From the NCBI GenBank assembly GCA_030690895.1, contig JAUYFQ010000073.1, positions 1 to 64,000 of the forward strand: a DNA stretch of 64,000 nt, in the 5' to 3' direction. Position 1 is the first letter of the stretch, and every line of letters begins with the position of its first letter. The DNA is from Sulfuricellaceae bacterium. Lineage in GTDB: Bacteria; Pseudomonadota; Gammaproteobacteria; Burkholderiales; Sulfuricellaceae. Below the pieces are notes generated by a model that saw only the letters and a list, made by a program, of their open reading frames with translations, ran no database searches and was not told the DNA's origin. This document shows positions 1-7,873 of this stretch, in pieces. The position numbers and the translations under genes were made by a program.

Positions 1-59
1 GGAGGAAAGCGGAGTTGTTCTGGGGTAGAATTGGCATCAGGGCGAGTACAAGTAGTCAT
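1..59 (-). CDS. possible 5' end of a gene leaving the window
   Basis: On the minus strand an ATG at 59 opens a frame of 19 codons that stays open to the window edge and begins M-T-T-C-T-R-P-D-A. No convincing ribosome binding site lies upstream, and the stretch is too short to identify. The only support is that a divergent gene upstream of hisB would explain the 400-base gap. It could equally be chance. Confidence 0.25.
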   Translation of the reverse strand, partial: MTTCTRPDANSTPEQLRFP

Positions 60-163
60 TTTTTACGAATATGTTTTTTGATAACTCGTATTATATCAAA
101 TGCTTACTTTGTTATTCGCCCTGTTTGTGCAAAATTCGGGCTAACCAGGTAAATAAATAAGGT

Positions 164-336
164 ATCGTCGATATTTCTGCGCTGCTCAATGGGCGGGATG
201 CGGGCGTATTCGAGGCGTTGCGCATTCCTGCTTTCTTTGCGAAAGGCTATCTTGATTATGGAGCGGCCACTTGGCCCAATGGGGCGGACTTGGCGCCTGA
301 TATGATGTACAAGGAAATTTGCCGTATTTTGGATTG
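164..336 (+). pseudogene. DUF2442-like C-terminal remnant
   Basis: The frame from 164 to the TGA at 334-336 reads like the C-terminal half of a DUF2442 protein (the small family often found beside DUF4160 proteins). Features are an I-V-D-I-S-A-L-L start, a G-V-F-E-A-L turn, then A-T-W-P-N-G-A-D-L-A-P-D near the end. There is no start codon, and a TAA (158-160) stands directly upstream in frame. The N-terminal half is not seen in any frame of the preceding 150 bases. I read it as a decayed, truncated copy. The family match is from memory of the motif, not from a search. Confidence 0.55.
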
Positions 337-409
337 ATGCCGTTTCATTCGTCACTATTCCATTCAGGGGGTGTGGCGTCGCGGTCGGGCGAGTTAAACC
401 TCAAACGCT

Positions 410-437
410 TTGCCCCTCGGTAGTGCTGGGTTAGAAT
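410..437 (+). promoter_or_regulatory. candidate sigma70 promoter of the hisB-led group
   Basis: TTGCCC at 410-415 and TAGAAT at 432-437 are separated by 16 bases and end 26 bases before the hisB start. Both boxes deviate from consensus, so this is only a candidate. An upstream operon promoter outside the window is possible if hisB is not the first gene. Confidence 0.35.
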
Positions 438-463
438 GAACCCCCTTTCGGTGATTTGCTTTT

Positions 464-1051
464 ATGCGTACAGCCTCGATTACTCGCAATACCCTTGAAA
501 CCCAGGTAAGCGTTACGCTTGATCTTGATGGCAGCGGCCAGGCCAATTTGGTTTCCGGCGTGCCATTTCTCGACCACATGCTGGACCAGATTGCCCGTCA
601 TGGGCTGATGGATCTGGATGTATCGGCCACGGGCGACCTGCATATCGACGCCCACCACACGGTGGAGGATGTTGGCATCACGCTGGGGCAGGCATTTGCC
701 AAAGCCATCGGCGACAAGAAGGGGGTGCGCCGTTATGGCCACGCCTATGTGCCGCTGGACGAAGCCTTGTCGCGCGTGGTGCTGGATCTTTCCGGACGGC
801 CGGGATTGGTGTTCGAGGTGGAATTCACGCGCGCCCGCATCGGTGAATTCGATGCTGACCTGATCCGCGAATTTTTCCAGGGCTTCATCAACCACGCTGG
901 CGTGACTTTGCACGTGGATTGTCTGCGCGGGATCAATGCGCACCATCAAGCGGAGACGATATTCAAGGCATTCGGGCGAGCCCTGCGCATGGCGGTGGAA
1001 ATGGACGAGCGCATGGCTGGTGCGATGCCGTCAACCAAAGGGTGTTTGTGA
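464..1051 (+). CDS. hisB: imidazoleglycerol-phosphate dehydratase
   Basis: 195 residues, the usual length for the monofunctional (non-fused) bacterial enzyme. It dehydrates imidazole glycerol phosphate to imidazole acetol phosphate, the sixth step of histidine synthesis. The two manganese-binding histidine motifs are present, HHTVED at residues 64-69 and HHQAE at 160-164, together with the FLDHML stretch near residue 35. The start begins R-T-A-S-I-T-R-N-T, as in other betaproteobacterial HisB. hisH follows after one base, so the two are likely translationally coupled. Confidence 0.96.
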   Translation: MRTASITRNTLETQVSVTLDLDGSGQANLVSGVPFLDHMLDQIARHGLMDLDVSATGDLHIDAHHTVEDVGITLGQAFAKAIGDKKGVRRYGHAYVPLDEALSRVVLDLSGRPGLVFEVEFTRARIGEFDADLIREFFQGFINHAGVTLHVDCLRGINAHHQAETIFKAFGRALRMAVEMDERMAGAMPSTKGCL

Positions 1052-1052
1052 C

Positions 1053-1733
1053 ATGAGCGCGGATATCGCCATTATCGATTACGGTATGGGCAATCTGCGC
1101 TCGGTTGCCAAGGCCTTCGAGCACGTGGCGCCGAGTGCCAGCGTGGTGGTCACGGCTGATCCCGATGTGATTCTGGCTGCCCGGCGGGTGGTTTTCCCCG
1201 GGCAGGGCGCAGCACCTGATTGCATGCGTGAAATCGATGCGCGCGGTCTGCGTGATGTGATTGTGCAGGCAGCGACCAGTAAGCCCTTTCTGGGGATTTG
1301 CATGGGGCAGCAGGTGCTGTTCGAGCATAGCGAGGAGGGCGATACAACTTGTCTGGGTATTCTGCCTGGCCGCGTGTTGCGTTTTCCTGCCGATGCGATG
1401 AAGGACGACAAGGGCAACAAGCTCAAGGTGCCGCACATGGGCTGGAATGAAGTTCATCAGGCCAGCGAGCACCCGATGTGGGCGGGCATTGCGCCAGGTT
1501 CACGGTTTTATTTTGTACACAGCTACTATGTCGAGGCGGGCGAGCCTGACCTGGTGGCCGGATTTACGCTGTATCCTTTTGCGTTTACCTCGGCGGTGGC
1601 GCGGGATAACATTTTTGCAGTCCAGTTTCACCCTGAAAAAAGCCAGTCGGCGGGTTTGACGCTGCTGGGCAATTTTGTGCTGTGGGATGGGTCGGTCAAT
1701 CCGGGCGCTTGCGCTTCTGATTCCTGCCTGTAG
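1053..1733 (+). CDS. hisH: imidazole glycerol phosphate synthase, glutaminase subunit
   Basis: 226 residues. It hydrolyses glutamine and channels ammonia to HisF for formation of imidazole glycerol phosphate and AICAR. The class I amidotransferase triad is visible: Cys83 in GICMGQQ, and His193 and Glu195 in FHPEKS. The start at 1053 is chosen because the protein then begins M-S-A-D-I-A-I-I-D-Y-G-M-G-N; an upstream in-frame ATG at 936 lies inside hisB and would add an unrelated tail. It lies one base after hisB and 30 bases before hisA. Confidence 0.96.
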   Translation: MSADIAIIDYGMGNLRSVAKAFEHVAPSASVVVTADPDVILAARRVVFPGQGAAPDCMREIDARGLRDVIVQAATSKPFLGICMGQQVLFEHSEEGDTTCLGILPGRVLRFPADAMKDDKGNKLKVPHMGWNEVHQASEHPMWAGIAPGSRFYFVHSYYVEAGEPDLVAGFTLYPFAFTSAVARDNIFAVQFHPEKSQSAGLTLLGNFVLWDGSVNPGACASDSCL

Positions 1734-1763
1734 TCAATTAATTCATTACGATTAGATGCCGCC

Positions 1764-2504
1764 ATGCTAGTGATTCCAGCGATAGATTTGAAAGATGGCC
1801 ATTGTGTTCGCCTGAAACAGGGCGAAATGGATTCGGCCACTGTTTTTTCCGAGAACCCGGCTGAAATGGCGCGTCATTGGGTCAATCAGGGTGGGCGACG
1901 CCTGCATCTGGTCGATCTGAATGGCGCTTTTGCCGGCAAGCCGATCAACGAGGAGGCCATCCGAGCGATTATTGCTGAGGTCGGAAACGAAATTCCGGTG
2001 CAACTGGGTGGCGGCATTCGCGATCTGGCGACTATCGAGCGCTATCTGGATGATGGCATCAGCTACGTCATTATCGGCACGGCGGCAGTGAAAAACCCCG
2101 GTTTCCTGCATGAAGCCTGCGACGCTTTTCCCGGCCACATCATCGTCGGATTGGACGCCAAGGATAGCAAAGTGGCCGTGGATGGCTGGTCAAAGCTGAC
2201 CGGGCACGACGTGATCGATCTGGCAAAACGCTTTGAAGGTTATGGCGTCGAAGCCATCGTCTATACCGATATTGGCCGCGATGGCATGCTCTCCGGTGTG
2301 AATATCGATGCCACCGTGGCATTGGCTCGCGCCTTGACGATCCCCGTGATTGCCAGCGGCGGCGTGACCAATCTGGATGACATCCGCCGACTCAGCGAAG
2401 TGGAAGCCGAGGGCATCATGGGCGCGATTACCGGGCGTGCCATCTATGAAGGCACGCTGGATTTTGCGGCGGCGCAAAAACTCTCCGACGAGCTGGCCGC
2501 CTGA
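1764..2504 (+). CDS. hisA: ProFAR isomerase
   Basis: 246 residues, full length for 1-(5-phosphoribosyl)-5-[(5-phosphoribosylamino)methylideneamino]imidazole-4-carboxamide isomerase, a (beta/alpha)8 barrel of the histidine pathway. The N-terminal strand [10 protein letters not shown] supplies the first catalytic aspartate, and Y-T-D-I-G-R-D-G-M carries the second. The phosphate-binding GGG and ASGGV loops are present. The hisF start lies one base after its stop. Confidence 0.96.
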   Translation: MLVIPAIDLKDGHCVRLKQGEMDSATVFSENPAEMARHWVNQGGRRLHLVDLNGAFAGKPINEEAIRAIIAEVGNEIPVQLGGGIRDLATIERYLDDGISYVIIGTAAVKNPGFLHEACDAFPGHIIVGLDAKDSKVAVDGWSKLTGHDVIDLAKRFEGYGVEAIVYTDIGRDGMLSGVNIDATVALARALTIPVIASGGVTNLDDIRRLSEVEAEGIMGAITGRAIYEGTLDFAAAQKLSDELAA

Positions 2505-2505
2505 C

Positions 2506-3279
2506 ATGGGCTTGGCCAAGCGCATCATTCCCTGTCTCGATGTGACCGCCGGTCGGGTGGTGAAGGGCGTTAACTTCGTCGGCCTGCGCGATGCGGGCGA
2601 CCCGGTCGAGATTGCGAGGCGCTACGACGAGCAGGGCGCGGACGAACTGACCTTTCTGGATATTACCGCGACCTCGGATGACCGCGACCTGATCCTGCAC
2701 ATCATCGAGGACGTGGCGAATCAGGTTTTCATTCCGTTGACCGTGGGCGGTGGCGTGCGCAGCGTGGATGACGTGCGGCGCCTGCTGAACGCGGGGGCGG
2801 ATAAGGTCGGCATCAATACGGCGGCGGTGACCAACCCGCAACTGGTAGCTGATGCCTCGTCCCGTTTCGGTTCGCAGTGCATCGTGGTGGCGATTGACGC
2901 CAAACAGGTGTCTGCGCAAGGCCAGCCTCTGGAATGGCATGTCTTTACCCACGGCGGGCGCAAGGATACCGGACTGAACGCGGTCGAATGGGCATTAAAA
3001 ATGGAATCGCTGGGTGCGGGCGAAATTCTGCTGACCAGCATGGATAGAGACGGCACCAAGATCGGCTTTAATCTTGATCTGACGCGCGCCATTTCGGATA
3101 CAGTCAATATCCCCGTCATCGCCAGCGGCGGGGTGGGAAACCTCGACCATCTGGTGGATGGAGTCAAAAAAGGTCATGCAGATGCCGTGCTGGCGGCCAG
3201 TATTTTTCATTATGGCGAATACACGGTGCAGCAAGCCAAGGCTTACATGGCAAAAAATGGTATAGAAGTGAGGTTGTAA
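2506..3279 (+). CDS. hisF: imidazole glycerol phosphate synthase, cyclase subunit
   Basis: 257 residues; the barrel partner of HisH. The start at 2506 gives the family-typical [13 protein letters not shown]; a longer frame from 2377 runs within hisA and is not used. The two catalytic aspartates are visible in PCLDV (residue 11) and in VAIDAK near residue 130. It follows hisA with a one-base gap. Unlike the other his junctions, its 3' side is followed by a 262-base spacer that holds the repeat element described next. Confidence 0.96.
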   Translation: MGLAKRIIPCLDVTAGRVVKGVNFVGLRDAGDPVEIARRYDEQGADELTFLDITATSDDRDLILHIIEDVANQVFIPLTVGGGVRSVDDVRRLLNAGADKVGINTAAVTNPQLVADASSRFGSQCIVVAIDAKQVSAQGQPLEWHVFTHGGRKDTGLNAVEWALKMESLGAGEILLTSMDRDGTKIGFNLDLTRAISDTVNIPVIASGGVGNLDHLVDGVKKGHADAVLAASIFHYGEYTVQQAKAYMAKNGIEVRL

Positions 3280-3339
3280 GACGTGAGCACCTCTAAAAAT
3301 CCAACTTTCGTCGCGATGTACCCGCAAGGGGCATCACCA

Positions 3340-3370
3340 CCACTGTAACCGGCTGAAGCCGGAACAGTGG
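3340..3370. repeat. REP-like hairpin, copy 1
   Basis: CCACTGT, AA, CCGGCT, loop GA, AGCCGG, A, ACAGTGG: a nearly perfect stem-loop. It is followed by a weaker second stem (GAGCGAC...GTTGCTC). The same unit recurs 101 bases downstream with only a few substitutions. Confidence 0.75.
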
Positions 3371-3440
3371 AGCGACCGCGTTGCTCACAAAAAATCACTC
3401 CTTACATATCAAGCATATGTACCCGTAAAGGGCATCACCG

Positions 3441-3471
3441 CCACTGTAACCGGCTAAAGCCGGAACAGTGG
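3441..3471. repeat. REP-like hairpin, copy 2
   Basis: Second copy of the stem-loop, with loop AA instead of GA, followed by the compact stem GCGAC-GGC-GTCGC. The changes between copies keep pairing, which suggests that structure rather than sequence is maintained. Confidence 0.75.
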
Positions 3472-3541
3472 CGCGACGGCGTCGCAATTTTTTGCTCGCG
3501 CCTTGCCTAGCTTAGAAACTTGAATTTTTAGAGATGCCCAC

Positions 3542-3961
3542 ATGTCTGACGCTTGGTTGAACAAGGTAAACTGGACGCATGATGGCCTGGTTCCGGTGAT
3601 TGCGCAGGACAAGGATAGCGGCGCGGTGCTGATGCTCGCCTGGATGAATCGAGAGGCGCTCAAACGCACGCTGGAAAGCGGCGAAGCCGTGTACTGGTCG
3701 CGCTCGCGCAAGAAGCTGTGGCACAAGGGCGAGGAATCCGGCCATGTGCAAAAGGTGGCCGAAATCCGGCTGGATTGCGATGAAGATGTCATTCTTCTCA
3801 AGGTCGAACAGATGGGCGGAATTGCCTGTCACACTGGGCGGCATAACTGTTTTTTCCAGAAATTGGAAAATAAGGAGTGGATTTCGATTGAGCCGGTTTT
3901 GAAAGACCCTGCCGAGATATACCGCCTGGCGCAGGCCACCGCCGTAAAGGGCGAAGTATGA
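3542..3961 (+). CDS. hisI: phosphoribosyl-AMP cyclohydrolase
   Basis: 139 residues, the stand-alone cyclohydrolase type (HisI and HisE are separate genes here, as usual in Betaproteobacteria). It opens the purine ring of phosphoribosyl-AMP. The signature stretch [15 protein letters not shown] is near residue 60; the metal ligands D-C-D-E-D and C-H-T-G-R-H-N-C follow. The start is preceded by the repeat element, and only a weak GAG-type ribosome site is seen at 3531-3533. hisE overlaps its stop by four bases. Confidence 0.95.
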   Translation: MSDAWLNKVNWTHDGLVPVIAQDKDSGAVLMLAWMNREALKRTLESGEAVYWSRSRKKLWHKGEESGHVQKVAEIRLDCDEDVILLKVEQMGGIACHTGRHNCFFQKLENKEWISIEPVLKDPAEIYRLAQATAVKGEV

Positions 3962-4275
3962 GCGAGATACTCTCGCGCCTGGCGGAAACGCTGGAAAGCC
4001 GGAAACAGGCCGACCCGTCCTCCTCTTACGTGGCCAAACTGTACGCCAAGGGTTTGGACGCCATTCTCAAGAAGATCGGGGAAGAAGCAACCGAAACCGT
4101 GATTGCCGCGAAAGGTGGCGACCGGGAGCAAGTGGTTTATGAAATGGCGGATCTGTGGTTTCATTGTTCGGTGCTGCTGGCACAACAGGGACTTCATCCC
4201 GATGATGTCCTGGCCGAACTGGCGCGCCGTGAAGGCTTGTCCGGTCTGGTCGAGAAGGCCAGCCGCAAGTCATGA
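3958..4275 (+). CDS. hisE: phosphoribosyl-ATP pyrophosphatase
   Basis: 105 residues, a MazG-like all-alpha pyrophosphatase acting one step before HisI. The [12 protein letters not shown] metal-binding helix and the Y-E-M-A-D-L-W-F-H helix are present. It overlaps hisI by ATGA, indicating translational coupling. It is the last his gene; hinT follows after 23 bases. Confidence 0.95.
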   Translation: MSEILSRLAETLESRKQADPSSSYVAKLYAKGLDAILKKIGEEATETVIAAKGGDREQVVYEMADLWFHCSVLLAQQGLHPDDVLAELARREGLSGLVEKASRKS

Positions 4276-4298
4276 CTATTCTGGTCTGAGGAGGTACT

Positions 4299-4637
4299 AT
4301 GCTGGACTGCATTTTCTGCAAGATTCTGAAAAACCAGATTCCAAGTAAGAAGATTTTCGAGGACGAAGATTTTCTGGCGTTTCATGATATCCACCCGATT
4401 GCCCGGATTCACTTTCTGATCATTCCCAAGTTGCATGTCGATTCGCTCGTCCAATGCACTCACGTTCATCAGGCGATGCTGGGGCGCATGCTTTTGCTGG
4501 GCGCTGAACTGGCCAGCCAGCAGGGGATGAACGATGGTTTCCGAACCATGATCAATACCGGTCACGGCGGGGGGCAAGAAGTATTTCACCTGCATGTCCA
4601 TGTCTTTGGCGGCGAAACCGTCATTCCCAAGTTATAG
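4299..4637 (+). CDS. hinT: HIT-family purine nucleoside phosphoramidase
   Basis: 112 residues. The C-terminal histidine triad appears as F-H-L-H-V-H-V-F-G-G after the glycine-rich G-H-G-G-G-Q-E. The N-terminal C-I-F-C-K-I start is typical of HinT/protein-kinase-C-interacting proteins. A strong ribosome site (GAGGAGGT) sits seven bases upstream. It lies between hisE and tatA, an order widely kept in Betaproteobacteria. It hydrolyses AMP-lysine or adenosine phosphoramidates; the physiological substrate is not settled for the family. Confidence 0.93.
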   Translation: MLDCIFCKILKNQIPSKKIFEDEDFLAFHDIHPIARIHFLIIPKLHVDSLVQCTHVHQAMLGRMLLLGAELASQQGMNDGFRTMINTGHGGGQEVFHLHVHVFGGETVIPKL

Positions 4638-4652
4638 CTCAGGAGAGAAAAA

Positions 4653-4874
4653 ATGGGTTCATTCAGCATCTGGCACTGGCTGATCGTTTTGGTTGTTGTA
4701 CTGGTGGTGTTCGGCACCAAGAAACTGCGCAACATTGGTGGTGACCTGGGAGGCGCAGTTAAAGGCTTCAAGGAAGCCGTCAAGGAAGAGAACGCCCCAC
4801 CAGCCAAGGTTGAAGACACTTCCACAGGGCAGACCATCGAAGGCGAAATCAAGGAAAAGTCCAAGGCTCAGTGA
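4653..4874 (+). CDS. tatA: Sec-independent protein translocase TatA
   Basis: 73 residues. One N-terminal membrane helix (about residues 5-20) is followed by the [14 protein letters not shown] hinge and amphipathic helix, then a charged tail. TatA oligomerises to form the translocation pathway for folded proteins with twin-arginine signals; DsrO in this window carries such a signal. The ribosome site AGGAGAG is at 4642-4648. The 62-base gap to tatB contains a short CACTCATCACTCATCAC-type simple repeat. Confidence 0.95.
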   Translation: MGSFSIWHWLIVLVVVLVVFGTKKLRNIGGDLGGAVKGFKEAVKEENAPPAKVEDTSTGQTIEGEIKEKSKAQ

Positions 4875-4936
4875 GAAGCGGCGGGTGAGACCTAATACAG
4901 CGTCTCCTCACTCATCACTCATCACGCCTCACTCAA

Positions 4937-5443
4937 ATGTTCGATATCGGTTTTTCTGAATTACTGGTCATTGGCGTCGTCGCGTTGATCGTGATCGGCC
5001 CGGAGCGCCTGCCGCGCGTAGCTCGCACGGCGGGCCATCTGTATGGCCGCTTTCAGCGCTATGTGTCCGATGTCAAAATGGATATCAATCGCGAAATGCA
5101 TCTCGACGAATTGCGCAAGATGCAGGACGAGTTGAAAACCTCCGTCAACTCGCTGGAGCAGTCGGTTCACGCCGAGTTGAAGCAAGGCGCTCAGGCCGTG
5201 CAGGAAGTGACGGAGCAAATCCACGAGATTATCGAGATTCCACATCAAACCACTGCGACTGAAGTAAAGCCGGAAGGTTTGCCTGAACCCGTTTCCCTCT
5301 CTCCTGGCGCGCTCCCAGAGGTCGGCCCTCTTCCCAACCCTCTCCCGCAAGCGGGCGAGGGGGAAAACGTGAAGGGCGATTGTTTTGACTTGAGGGACGT
5401 AGACTCGCTGCGCGAGTTGCACGTTAACGAAAAGAAAGTCTGA
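4937..5443 (+). CDS. tatB: Sec-independent protein translocase TatB
   Basis: 168 residues. The M-F-D-I-G-F-S-E-L-L start, transmembrane helix to about residue 20 and G-P-E-R-L-P motif identify TatB, the signal-peptide receptor partner of TatC. The poorly conserved tail holds an in-frame palindromic DNA repeat (about residues 131-143, P-L-P-N-P-L-P-Q-A-G-E-G-E), which probably reflects insertion of a dispersed repeat. The stop overlaps the tatC start by one base. Confidence 0.95.
   Translation: MFDIGFSELLVIGVVALIVIGPERLPRVARTAGHLYGRFQRYVSDVKMDINREMHLDELRKMQDELKTSVNSLEQSVHAELKQGAQAVQEVTEQIHEIIEIPHQTTATEVKPEGLPEPVSLSPGALPEVGPLPNPLPQAGEGENVKGDCFDLRDVDSLRELHVNEKKV
5338..5362. repeat. palindromic repeat inside tatB
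   Basis: CCCTCTCCCGC followed by AA and GCGGGCGAGGGG forms a strong hairpin. The translated form (PNPLPQAGEGE) is a recognisable product of a common proteobacterial dispersed palindrome. A related CCCTCTCCCTCC/GGGGGAGGG hairpin occurs at about 31519-31550 upstream of birA. Confidence 0.7.
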
Positions 5444-6261
5444 TGACATCGGAAATTGCAGACAGCTTCATCTCGCACCTGATCGAGCTGCGAACCCGCC
5501 TGCTACGCGCGCTGGTGGCTATTCTGGTCGTGTTCGTTTGCCTGTTCCCGTTTGCCAAGGATATTTACGCTTTGCTGGCTCAGCCCATGCTGGCGTCCTT
5601 GCCCGTTGGCGGCCAGATGATTGCGACCGATGTCACGACCCCATTTTTCGTGCCCATGAAAGTCACGATGATGGCGGCTTTCCTGATTTCATTGCCTTAT
5701 GTGCTTTATCAGGCCTGGGCATTCGTTGCCCCCGGTCTTTACACCCACGAAAAGCGTCTGGCCGTGCCATTGATCGCCGCAAGTACTTTCCTGTTTCTGT
5801 GTGGCATGGCCTTCGCCTATTTTCTGGTGTTTCCGGTGGTGTTCGGTTTCGTTGCCTCTGTCGCGCCGGAAGGCGTGGCGGTGATGACGGATATCGACAA
5901 ATATCTGAATTTCGTCCTGACACTGTTCATGGCCTTCGGCATCACCTTCGAAGTGCCGATCGCGGTGATTCTGCTGGTCAAGATGAACATGGTCAGTATT
6001 GAAAAACTGAAGGAAGTCCGCCCCTATGTCGTCGTCGGCGCCTTTATCCTCGGCGCAATTTTTACCCCGCCGGACGTGGTCTCACAGATCATGCTGGCGT
6101 TTCCCCTGTGGCTGCTCTATGAGCTGGGTATCATCATCGCCTCGATGATGACGCGCCCACAAGTTGAAAAAACGGTTCATGTCCTGAGTGACGAGGAATT
6201 GAAGCAGGAACTCAGGGAATTCGAAGCGCTGGAATCAGAGGCGACCAAGAAGGATTCGTAG
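5443..6261 (+). CDS. tatC: Sec-independent protein translocase TatC
   Basis: 272 residues, six predicted membrane helices. The first cytoplasmic segment F-I-S-H-L-I-E-L-R-T-R-L-L, the P-F motif in T-T-P-F-F-V-P-M-K, and F-G-I-T-F-E-V-P are TatC hallmarks; it binds the twin-arginine signal together with TatB. The acidic C-terminal tail, rich in Glu, extends past the last helix. It is coupled to tatB (one-base overlap) and followed after 12 bases by the TM2 gene. Confidence 0.96.
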   Translation: MTSEIADSFISHLIELRTRLLRALVAILVVFVCLFPFAKDIYALLAQPMLASLPVGGQMIATDVTTPFFVPMKVTMMAAFLISLPYVLYQAWAFVAPGLYTHEKRLAVPLIAASTFLFLCGMAFAYFLVFPVVFGFVASVAPEGVAVMTDIDKYLNFVLTLFMAFGITFEVPIAVILLVKMNMVSIEKLKEVRPYVVVGAFILGAIFTPPDVVSQIMLAFPLWLLYELGIIIASMMTRPQVEKTVHVLSDEELKQELREFEALESEATKKDS

Positions 6262-6273
6262 AAGGGAAAATCC

Positions 6274-6624
6274 ATGACAGACGCTGTTCAAAAAGCCGTT
6301 GATGAGAAATTCTGCTCTGATTGTGGTTCTGTCATCAAAGCCAAAGCAGAAATATGCCCCAAATGCGGCATTCGCCAGTCCGCGCCGCCCAACGGCTTCT
6401 TTGCCATCGCGCCCAATGGCAAGAGCAAACTGGCTGCCGCTTTATTCGCGCTATTTCTGGGTGGCATCGGCATACACAAGTTCTACCTCGGCAGCATTGG
6501 CTGGGGCATTATATATTTGCTGTTTTGTTGGACATTTATCCCCACCATCATTGGTTTTATCGAGGGGATACTGTTACTGGTCATGAGCGAAAGCGACTTC
6601 AACAGAAAGTATGGCAACGACTAA
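6274..6624 (+). CDS. zinc-ribbon and TM2 domain membrane protein
   Basis: 116 residues. An N-terminal zinc ribbon (Cys14, Cys17, Cys28, Cys31) is followed by a TM2 domain: about residues 50-105, two membrane helices with G-G-I-G-I-H-K-F-Y-L-G between them. TM2 proteins are common but of unknown biochemical role. It lies 12 bases after tatC on the same strand and probably shares its transcript, although nothing in it suggests a role in Tat export. Confidence 0.85.
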   Translation: MTDAVQKAVDEKFCSDCGSVIKAKAEICPKCGIRQSAPPNGFFAIAPNGKSKLAAALFALFLGGIGIHKFYLGSIGWGIIYLLFCWTFIPTIIGFIEGILLLVMSESDFNRKYGND

Positions 6625-6639
6625 ATCATGAAACCGTAG

Positions 6640-6705
6640 GTAGGGGCGAATTCACTTGTGCCCGCTTTCTGGGTATTCGCCAAAGGCGGTTAAAACCGCC
6701 CCTAC
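6640..6705. terminator. inverted repeat between convergent genes, possible terminator
   Basis: GTAGGGGCG (6640-6648) pairs with CGCCCCTAC (6697-6705). Inside lies a compact stem GGCGGT-TAAA-ACCGCC (6685-6700). It sits between the convergent TM2 and protease genes, where a two-way terminator would be expected, but there is no clear T-run. It also resembles dispersed GTAGGGGCGAATTC-type repeats. Confidence 0.45.
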
Positions 6706-6713
6706 ATCTAAGT

Positions 6714-7853
6714 TTAACGCTGATTCATCTTCGGTCGCTTGCCCACACTGACCTGAATCGCCATTTCCGTTTTATTGCGTAGCAACTTCAGCGTGGCGGG
6801 TTGGCCGGGTTCCAGGGTGGAAATCTGGTTGAGCATGCCGGACGAATCGGTAACTTGCTTGTCGTTGATGGCGGTCAGAATGTCTCCCGGCTTGATGCCA
6901 GCACGGTCGGCGGGGCCGCCGCGCAGCACGCCGGCGATGATGGTGCCATTGCTGGTTGGCAGTTTGAAGGACTCTGCCAGTTCCGGCGTGATGTCCTGAA
7001 CCTCCACACCGATCCAGCCGCGAGTCACCGCGCCGTTCTTGATGATTTGTTCCATGACCTGTCTGGCCAGGCTGGCCGGGATGGCGAAGCCGATACCCAG
7101 AGACCCGCCGCTTTTCGAAAAAATCGCGCTATTGATGCCGATCAGGTCGCCATTGCTGTCCACCAGCGCGCCACCCGAATTGCCGGGGTTGATGGCCGCA
7201 TCGGTCTGGATGAAATTCTCATAGGTGTTGATGCCCAGATGCGTCCTGCCGAGTGCGCTGACGATGCCCATGGTAACCGTCTGGCCGACACCGAACGGGT
7301 TGCCGATCGCCAGCACGATGTCGCCCACTTGTGCTTCTTCTGTCCGTCCGAAGGTTAGCGAGGTCAGGTTGGGGAGGTTGATCTTGAGGACGGCTAAATC
7401 GGTTTCCGGGTCTGTGCCAATGATGCGAGCGGATGTCGTTCGCCCATCGGCCAAGGCAACCTCGATTTCGTCGGCGGCATCCACCACATGGTGGTTGGTC
7501 AGAATATAACCATCCTTGCTGACGATCACGCCCGAGCCCAGGCTGTTTTGCGGCTGGGTTTCCTGTTCCTGCGGGTCACCAAAGAAATGCCTGAAAATCG
7601 GATCATCCATCAAGGGGTGGCGAGGAATGGCGGTTTCCTTGCTGGTGAAAATGTTGACCACGCCTGGCATGGCCTTTTTGACAGCGCTATTGAGCGGCGT
7701 CAGTTTGGCGCCGTCCGGTCTGGGCGGGGCTTCCTGGATCAACAGGCTTCCGCCCTGCCTGGTCAGCAGGTCGGGCCGCAGGACCGACAGGGCGAGCAGT
7801 ATTCCCAGTGCGATGGTTGCGCTTTGTGCAAAGATCAGCCAGAGTTTACGCAT
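6714..7853 (-). CDS. periplasmic trypsin-like serine protease with one PDZ domain (DegS/AlgW/DegQ type)
   Basis: 379 residues from the ATG at 7853. An N-terminal membrane anchor (about residues 5-25) puts the protease in the periplasm. The HtrA triad is complete: His122 in TNHHV, Asp152 in TDLAVL and Ser226 in GNSGGAL. A single PDZ domain follows (about 285-370, G-G-P-A-D-R-A-G-I-K-P-G-D-I-L). One PDZ domain and an uncleaved-looking anchor favour a DegS-like regulatory protease. The alternative longer start inside the Nif3 gene would hide the anchor, so it is not used. Divergent from the Nif3-like gene with only 20 bases between starts. Confidence 0.9.
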   Translation of the reverse strand: MRKLWLIFAQSATIALGILLALSVLRPDLLTRQGGSLLIQEAPPRPDGAKLTPLNSAVKKAMPGVVNIFTSKETAIPRHPLMDDPIFRHFFGDPQEQETQPQNSLGSGVIVSKDGYILTNHHVVDAADEIEVALADGRTTSARIIGTDPETDLAVLKINLPNLTSLTFGRTEEAQVGDIVLAIGNPFGVGQTVTMGIVSALGRTHLGINTYENFIQTDAAINPGNSGGALVDSNGDLIGINSAIFSKSGGSLGIGFAIPASLARQVMEQIIKNGAVTRGWIGVEVQDITPELAESFKLPTSNGTIIAGVLRGGPADRAGIKPGDILTAINDKQVTDSSGMLNQISTLEPGQPATLKLLRNKTEMAIQVSVGKRPKMNQR

Positions 7854-7873
7854 TGAATTTGGGAGGCATCCGT

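Larger units (their letters stand above)
3288..3536 (+). mobile_element. MITE-like non-autonomous element with REP-type hairpins
   Basis: About 249 bases bounded by a 22-base terminal inverted repeat, 3288-3309 against 3515-3536, with three mismatches. Inside are two direct copies of a unit that starts ATGTACCC (loop GYAA) GGGCAT and contains a perfect 7+6 stem (CCACTGT and CCGGCT with their complements) at 3340-3370 and 3441-3471. No open frame of note is present, so any transposase would have to act in trans. The right end lies five bases before the hisI start, so the hisI translation signal is inside or next to the element. Class by structure only; the family is not identified. Confidence 0.6.

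Noticed and set aside
3340-3471. Two spaced repeats that might be a mini CRISPR array
   Set aside because: Only two copies, each a full hairpin unit with shared flanks, and the whole is enclosed by terminal inverted repeats; it fits a REP/MITE element better.
4875-4936. Simple CACTCATCACTCATCAC repeat between tatA and tatB as a regulatory array
   Set aside because: Too short and low in complexity; a common type of intergenic filler without evidence of binding function.
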